Origin: Salegentibacter holothuriorum
Lineage (GTDB): Bacteria > Bacteroidota > Bacteroidia > Flavobacteriales > Flavobacteriaceae
Length of the DNA: 64,000 nt
Direction: 5' to 3'
Assembly (NCBI RefSeq): GCF_900168045.1
Contig: NZ_FUYY01000002.1
Location: 806,001-870,000, forward strand
The position numbers were made by a program, and so were the translations under genes. A model generated the notes under the pieces. The model searched no databases and had not been told where the DNA came from. It was given only the letters and a program-made list of their open reading frames with translations. Position 1 is the stretch's first letter; every line of letters starts with the position of its first letter. Below are positions 59,253 through 64,000 of this stretch, in pieces.

Positions 59253-60007
59253 AGCGCTTTAAAACTAAAGCCTTTTTGAGTATAATAATCCAATACTTTC
59301 GGCAACACAAACTTAAGGCTTTCTGAAGCTTTAATGCTGTCGTGGAATACAACAGTACTTCCTGCTGAAACATTTTTCAGCACATTTCTTAAACATTTAT
59401 TTTTAGAAATTCTGGAATCAAAATCACCACTTATTACGTCCCACATCACTATTTTGTAATTCTGCTTTACAAGTTTTTTAGCCTGGGAGTTTTTAATCTT
59501 TCCGAAAGGTGGACGGAATAGTTTTAGGTTTAAGGTTTGGGTTTGAAAGTTGCGGGTTGCGAGTTGCGAGTTTTGCTCCCCGATTTCTCGGTTTCTGGTT
59601 TTTGTTTTTTTGTTCTTGTTTCCTGTTTCCTGCCTCTTTCCTCTATTGTCTCTTTTCTCATCTCTATTTTCAAGAAGGGTTTCTTCAGCTTTCAATACAT
59701 TTTCAACATAAGCATCGGTTTTGGTTTTCCAGCCGTTTAAATGATTAAAAGTGTGGTTTCCTATGCTGTGATTTTCCTCTATTATTTGCTGAAATACTGT
59801 GGGATATTTTCTAATATTATCACCTATACAAAAGAAAGTTGCCTTCGCATTATACTCTTTTAAAGTCTGCAAAACCCAGGGGGTGATCTCAGGAATTGGA
59901 CCATCATCAAAAGTGAGGTAAATAGTCTTTTCTCCTTCAAGCCTGGTGATACGGTTTGGGTAGAGTTTCTTTAAAAGAAAAGGATATTTTATAAAAAACG
60001 GGTTCAT
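59249..60007 (-). CDS. polysaccharide deacetylase (NodB) with in-frame low-complexity insertion
   Basis: A 252-residue protein starting at ATG 60007, 35 codons inside the longer open frame, because the preceding residues do not fit the family. NodB motifs are intact: TFDDGP (residues 32-37), zinc-binding NHTFNH (84-89), RPPFGK (165-170) and the late VVFHDS. Between the second and third motifs residues about 113-161 are an arginine/lysine/asparagine/glutamine-rich stretch (RDEKRDNRGKRQETG...) encoded by a repeat-like purine-rich sequence. The domain probably still folds, with this loop exposed. It would deacetylate peptidoglycan, chitin-like or other N-acetyl glycans. Confidence 0.88.
   Translation of the reverse strand: MNPFFIKYPFLLKKLYPNRITRLEGEKTIYLTFDDGPIPEITPWVLQTLKEYNAKATFFCIGDNIRKYPTVFQQIIEENHSIGNHTFNHLNGWKTKTDAYVENVLKAEETLLENRDEKRDNRGKRQETGNKNKKTKTRNREIGEQNSQLATRNFQTQTLNLKLFRPPFGKIKNSQAKKLVKQNYKIVMWDVISGDFDSRISKNKCLRNVLKNVSAGSTVVFHDSIKASESLKFVLPKVLDYYTQKGFSFKAL
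59525..59671 (-). repeat. repeat-like insertion inside the deacetylase gene
   Basis: The minus strand carries strings such as AACTCGCAACTCGCAACCCG and AAACAAGAACAAAAAAACA, resembling the AGAAACAAG/GCAACTCGCAAC intergenic low-complexity sequences common in Bacteroidota. It is a multiple of three and keeps the frame. Confidence 0.65.
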
Positions 60008-60444
60008 ATAAAAGCGACATTGGTTTTTAGTATTTGCCCATTTAAACCACAAAATATCGTTTATAATTGCATAAATTTCTATGTAAATCCAATACGGTAT
60101 TTTATAGTACAAATAATATTATAGTTCGATATTTAAGGGGTTATAAAGATTTGGGGATTTTTAATATCCCAAAGAAACCCCTCCGCCTTCGGCACCTCCC
60201 CTTGAAAAATAAGGGGAGGACCCAATTCTATGTTTAATTATTATTTGCTGTCCATATATTTTCGGCACTGTTCCTTTAGAAAAATAGATGGAGACCATTT
60301 AACTGCATTTTGGTACAATAAATCTTATCTACTTTTCCCTAATAGTTTTTATTGGCACCGCCAAAGGGTATAATACCCAGGGGCTTGCCTCGAAATTAAA
60401 AATTTGTTTCCAATGAATGCCTCGTGGGCTTGCCCCGAGATAGT
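60008..60444. other. 437-base gap between deacetylase and DUF2723 genes
   Basis: The first part (to 60112) is an in-frame upstream extension that I do not count as protein. Then come a C-rich repeat (about 60178-60222; hairpin CCTCCCCTT/AAGGGGAGG) and a family C copy (60373-60450) that runs into the DUF2723 stop. No gene was seen. Confidence 0.6.
60178..60222. repeat. family E palindrome
   Basis: CCTCCCCTTGAAAAATAAGGG-type hairpin with a 9-bp perfect stem (60195-60203 with 60211-60219), in the context CCCCTCCGCCTTCGGCACC. A similar sequence recurs across Bacteroidota genomes. Confidence 0.6.
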
Positions 60445-60450
60445 TTATTC
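60373..60450. repeat. family C dispersed repeat, copy at 60.4 kb
   Basis: GGGGCTTGCCTCGAAATTAAA, then CCAATGAATGCCTCG, then the near-palindrome CTCGTGGGCTTGCCCCGAG (60421-60439) and ATAGTTTATT. It overlaps the last 6 bases of the DUF2723 gene. Confidence 0.7.
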
Positions 60451-63400
60451 CGAAGAATCTATTCTAAGTGAATTGTTTCCTCCATTTAATTCGGAGTTTA
60501 CTCCTTCTTCAAGTAATATTTCTTCGGGTGTTGCCGGAGTTATTTCTTCTTCCTCTCCATAGAAATGGCGAAACATTTCCAGGTGTTCGTTAAACTCATC
60601 GGCTTTTTCTTCAAGGATTTTTTCATCCTGATGCACTACAAGTAAATCTACTAATGCTCTATAGCGTTCAATATTAGAGACAATTTCGTTAAAATATCGA
60701 TATTGTCTATCTATGTCCCAGCTGCTGTAATACTGTAGATTTTCTTTATAATGCGTGGCGATTTTCTCCCAGATTTCCCTGGCTTTTTCGGGTTCGCCAA
60801 CTTCATAATAACCGGTTACGTAAGGTTCCAGTAAAGCGTAGTAGTTAAAATGTTCTACCGGCATATTTTCCATAGCAAGATCAAGCACTTTTTTAGCTCT
60901 CGTGGTGTCTTGCTCGTTTAGCAGGTTTTCTACCAGCCTGGCCAGGTTACTTCTGTAGGTAATAGAGTTTCTGCGAGTCTCCGGATCGTGGTAAATATCA
61001 TCTGATCCCATATTGCCCCAATCCCAGTTCATCACGATATCATACATTTTATCTGTATTGATGCGGCCCATATCGTAAGGATTTCTAGGGTCTACCGGGG
61101 TTTTTATAGGTACCAGTTTATAAGCAACCCCTTCTAACTGAAGATACTCTTTCATCCAGAGATAATCTTCGTCATTAAAACTTCCGCCAGAGAAATAAAT
61201 TGGTCTTTCCCAGTTGTTATTAGCCAGAATATCCAGCATCAATAAGGTGTTTTTATAAATAACCTGGGAGTCCAGATTGATCACAATTTCATCTACAATC
61301 TGATCGGCAAAACGTTCCTCTACAATTCCGTTTTCTAAAACAGTTTCCTTATTTACCGGAATACTAATGTTTTTTGTAGGGAAGGTATTAATCATTTGTC
61401 CGCTTTGTAACTCGGCCTGGGTTCTTGGATCATCATTTTGAATATAGTTAAGCCAGGTTTTAAGCGGAATAGTGTCTTTAGTAACTTCCTTTGCGAAAAC
61501 CGCGTCATTAACCCCGTTGTAGTCTTCATTTTCAAATTGTGAAGGGATGGGGTCACTTTCAAATGCTTTGCGCTTCATTTGGTCTATGTACCAATCGGTA
61601 GCAAAAAGGCTGGTGTTTACAACTCTTACATCGGTGCGGTAACGCTCTATTTGTTGTACATACCACAGCGCAAAAGTATCATTATCCCCAATGGTAAAAA
61701 TAATTCCGTTTTCATCTACAGAATCCAGGTACATTTTAGCCATAGTAAGGGTAGTGTCCCTGCCGCTACGGTCGTGATCGTCCCAGTTTTCTGAAGCTAA
61801 AAGCACCGGTACTGCAAGTATGGAAGTGGCAATTACAATTGGTGCTGCTAGCTTGGGTTTTAAAAACTTTTTAGCCCAATCAAACAGCGCATAAGCGCCA
61901 AAACCAATCCAAATGGCAAATACGTAGAAAGAACCTACCAAGGCATAATCACGTTCACGAGGCTCAAAAGGCCGCTCATTAAGGTATATTTTAAGAGCGA
62001 TTCCGGTGAAGAGGAAAAACACGAGTAATACCCAGAAGTTATTTTTATCTCGTTTAAACTGAAAAACGAGTCCTATTAACCCTAAAATTAAAGGAAGAAA
62101 ATAGTAGGTATTTCTCGCTTTATTATTTTTAACATCGCTGGGAAGGTTGTCTTGAGGACCAACGTGCATCTCGTCTATAAAATCAATGCCGCTAATCCAG
62201 TTCCCATTCATATCGGTATATTTTCCCTGGTTATCGTCCTGGCGTCCAACAAAATTCCACATAAAATAACGCCAGTACATATACCCAATCTGGTATTCTA
62301 ATAAATAACCAATATTGGAAGCAAAAGATGGCTTTTCTATGTTCAGGTAATCTCCAAATTGACGCAGAAAGCTATGATAATCGGTATTATCAAGTTCGCC
62401 TTGTGCATATCTATTTTGGAATTCGTTTACCGCGCTAACCAGTCTTTCTTCGCCTTGATACTCCTGTTTTATGGTGAATTTAAGCGGGCCGGTGAAATCC
62501 ATATAGTTGGCTGCGTGTTGCGAACTCCACATTCTTGGTAAGAATGCTTTGTGAGAATCATCCAGGTTTTGCTTTGCGTTTTTATAGTCGTTAACTATAA
62601 TATATTTCCCCGCTTCTTCGTCTTTTTCATATTTAGGTTTGGCATCGGTATAAGGATTGTTTTCATCCAGGCCTGCATACATTTCAGAAAACTGAGGGCC
62701 GTAAAATAAATGTGTTTCCCCATATTGCTCCCGGTTGTAATAAGCCAGTAATTCGCGGGCATTATCGGGGCTATTTTCGTTAATAACCGTAGGAGCATTA
62801 GATCTTATAGGAAGCATTACCCAACTGGAAAATCCAATTAGTATAAATAAGATACAAAGAAATAAAGTGTTTAGCTGAAAATAATTTTTCTTCCGGGTAT
62901 AATTAATTCCGAAGTAAAAGAGTGCAACAATCACTAAAAGTGCGATTACGGTTCCGGTATTAAAAGGTAGTCCCAGTGAATTGGTAAAGAATAACTCTGA
63001 AGCAGCAAAGAAAGTAAGCGTGTAGGGGAGAAGGAGTTTAAAAATAAACATTAAAACGGCTACTACTACAATATTTGCTATAATAAAATTCTTTACCGTA
63101 ATTTTTTTATAATTCTTGAAGAAATACAGGAAACCAATAGCAGGAATAGTAAGCAGTCCCATAAAGTGGACTCCAAAAGATAAACCTACCACTAACGAGA
63201 TTAAAATTAGCCATCTATTCCCTCGGGGTTTAAACATATCGCGTTCCCAAAGTAAACCCAGATAGAAAAGAAGGGCCATAAGGCAGGCCGCCATAGCATA
63301 AACTTCGGCTTCTACGGCACTAAACCAAAAGCTATCGGTAAAGGTGAAGGCTAAAGAGCCAACAAGGGCACTACCTAAAACGGCTAGTTTATTTGATGTT

Positions 63401-63741
63401 TTAAGCTTTTCTACAGGCCCGGCTATTTTTAAAACCAACAAACTTATAGACCAAAACATAAACAGCACTGCAAAAGCACTGGCAGCTCCAGACATAAAGT
63501 TTACCATAAGTGCAACTTGGGAGTTGTCTGCCGCAAAAGTAGAAAAGAAAGCCCCCAGCATTTGGTATAATGGTGCTCCGGGGGGGTGGCCTACTTCAAG
63601 ATTTGCGGAAGTTGCAATGTATTCACCTGCATCCCAAAAACTTGCTGTTGGTTCCAGGGTTAGGGTGTATGTGGTAAGTGCGATTAAAAATACCAGCCAT
63701 CCCAATATTTTGTTCCACTTCTTAAAGCTAAAATCTATCAT
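60445..63741 (-). CDS. DUF2723 membrane protein (candidate protein O-glycosyltransferase)
   Basis: A 1098-residue protein. The N terminus (LGWLVFLIALTTYTLTLEPT, then FWDAGEYIATSANLEVGHPPGAPLY in part) is the DUF2723 catalytic-like region, followed by about ten membrane helices to about residue 630 and a soluble C-terminal part with helical TPR-like character and an acidic tail. Acidic and aromatic residues near SFWDAGEY resemble the active region of dolichyl-phosphate-mannose protein mannosyltransferases, for which the lipid donor could come from the mannose synthase at 24.8 kb. That link is inference; the family is unassigned experimentally as far as I know. It is the longest gene of the window. 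Confidence 0.85.
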   Translation of the reverse strand: MIDFSFKKWNKILGWLVFLIALTTYTLTLEPTASFWDAGEYIATSANLEVGHPPGAPLYQMLGAFFSTFAADNSQVALMVNFMSGAASAFAVLFMFWSISLLVLKIAGPVEKLKTSNKLAVLGSALVGSLAFTFTDSFWFSAVEAEVYAMAACLMALLFYLGLLWERDMFKPRGNRWLILISLVVGLSFGVHFMGLLTIPAIGFLYFFKNYKKITVKNFIIANIVVVAVLMFIFKLLLPYTLTFFAASELFFTNSLGLPFNTGTVIALLVIVALFYFGINYTRKKNYFQLNTLFLCILFILIGFSSWVMLPIRSNAPTVINENSPDNARELLAYYNREQYGETHLFYGPQFSEMYAGLDENNPYTDAKPKYEKDEEAGKYIIVNDYKNAKQNLDDSHKAFLPRMWSSQHAANYMDFTGPLKFTIKQEYQGEERLVSAVNEFQNRYAQGELDNTDYHSFLRQFGDYLNIEKPSFASNIGYLLEYQIGYMYWRYFMWNFVGRQDDNQGKYTDMNGNWISGIDFIDEMHVGPQDNLPSDVKNNKARNTYYFLPLILGLIGLVFQFKRDKNNFWVLLVFFLFTGIALKIYLNERPFEPRERDYALVGSFYVFAIWIGFGAYALFDWAKKFLKPKLAAPIVIATSILAVPVLLASENWDDHDRSGRDTTLTMAKMYLDSVDENGIIFTIGDNDTFALWYVQQIERYRTDVRVVNTSLFATDWYIDQMKRKAFESDPIPSQFENEDYNGVNDAVFAKEVTKDTIPLKTWLNYIQNDDPRTQAELQSGQMINTFPTKNISIPVNKETVLENGIVEERFADQIVDEIVINLDSQVIYKNTLLMLDILANNNWERPIYFSGGSFNDEDYLWMKEYLQLEGVAYKLVPIKTPVDPRNPYDMGRINTDKMYDIVMNWDWGNMGSDDIYHDPETRRNSITYRSNLARLVENLLNEQDTTRAKKVLDLAMENMPVEHFNYYALLEPYVTGYYEVGEPEKAREIWEKIATHYKENLQYYSSWDIDRQYRYFNEIVSNIERYRALVDLLVVHQDEKILEEKADEFNEHLEMFRHFYGEEEEITPATPEEILLEEGVNSELNGGNNSLRIDSSE

Positions 63742-64000
63742 TTTGTAGTAAAATTGAATCTTATGTGGCGAATTTAATAATAAAAATAAGAATGCCCGAT
63801 AATCGGGAATTAATTGAATTGGGGTTAAGTGAACTTACAGCTCATTTTACAACATTGCTGCCTTAAAGCTTGCTGAAGTAGTTTAGTAACGGACTTTAAA
63901 ACAAGATATTTTCTGAAAAGACTGGAAATAAGGCTGTTTTGCAAGCTTTCTTTTTCATTTTTTTAAAGTGAATTTAGGCCTCAAGAAAAAACTATATTTT
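63742..64000. other. 259-base region at the window end, no gene seen
   Basis: It holds a small perfect palindrome CCCGATAATCGGG (63795-63807) and A+T-rich sequence. It may be upstream DNA of a gene beyond the window. No -7 element was recognised for DUF2723. Confidence 0.5.

Noticed and set aside
60008-60112. 35-residue N-terminal extension of the deacetylase
   Set aside because: It has no family similarity that I can see and lies in A+T-rich intergenic-like sequence.

Overview
The window reads as chromosome of a marine-type flavobacterium (Bacteroidota, Flavobacteriaceae, most like the Gramella/Salegentibacter group). This is inferred from low GC, near absence of Shine-Dalgarno sites, several copies of the Bacteroidota promoter consensus (TTTG, about 19 bases, TAnnTTTG), a type IX secretion sorting domain, a CarboxypepD_reg-type TonB receptor, and families typical of the group (DUF4271, DUF4296, DUF5686, DUF2723, DUF3050). 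Most genes are housekeeping. No prophage, insertion sequence or CRISPR array was seen. About 52 protein genes and one tRNA-Ser(GGA) are supported.  Layout. 1-5.5 kb: end of an acyltransferase gene, type I asparaginase, tRNA-Ser, then an ExbB / 4-TM protein / ExbD / ExbD energy-coupling operon and an outer-membrane barrel gene. 5.5-16.8 kb (minus): PAP2-like membrane protein, sigma-54, pseudouridine synthase, AsnS, an RND (MMPL) exporter, a DUF5686 outer-membrane protein, RRF and UMP kinase. 17-30 kb: zinc peptidase, ferritin, Lrp regulator and saccharopine dehydrogenase-like enzyme, PEP carboxykinase, HemD with DUF4271, a polyprenol-phosphate mannose synthase / dihydroorotase / DUF4296 run, an SDR protein and TyrS.  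30-38.6 kb is the most accessory-looking part. It holds a LuxE-like acyl-activating enzyme, a tiny protein that is only signal peptide plus T9SS sorting domain, a lipoprotein made of two near-identical 310-residue units, a TonB receptor, and a divergent PhoB/PhoR-type two-component pair. I read it as a candidate surface uptake system.  38.6-48 kb: MurG-like glycosyltransferase, TrmB, LysE, an alkyltransferase-like protein, an Fe-S/redox run (Mrp, Nfu, ferredoxin reductase, ferredoxin), DUF3050, glutaryl-CoA dehydrogenase and TrmN6. 48-51 kb: the L13-S9-S2-EF-Ts operon with three structured RNA regions. 51-64 kb: a lipoprotein, DNA polymerase I, a glycosylasparaginase/sugar MFS pair, metallophosphoesterase, a thioredoxin fold without cysteines, a polysaccharide deacetylase with an in-frame low-complexity insertion, and a giant DUF2723 membrane protein.  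The intergenic spaces are unusually rich in short palindromic repeats of several families. Some are nested in terminators, one carries half of a promoter, and one lies between the ferredoxin reductase and ferredoxin genes. These and the ribosomal leaders are the least explained structures here.
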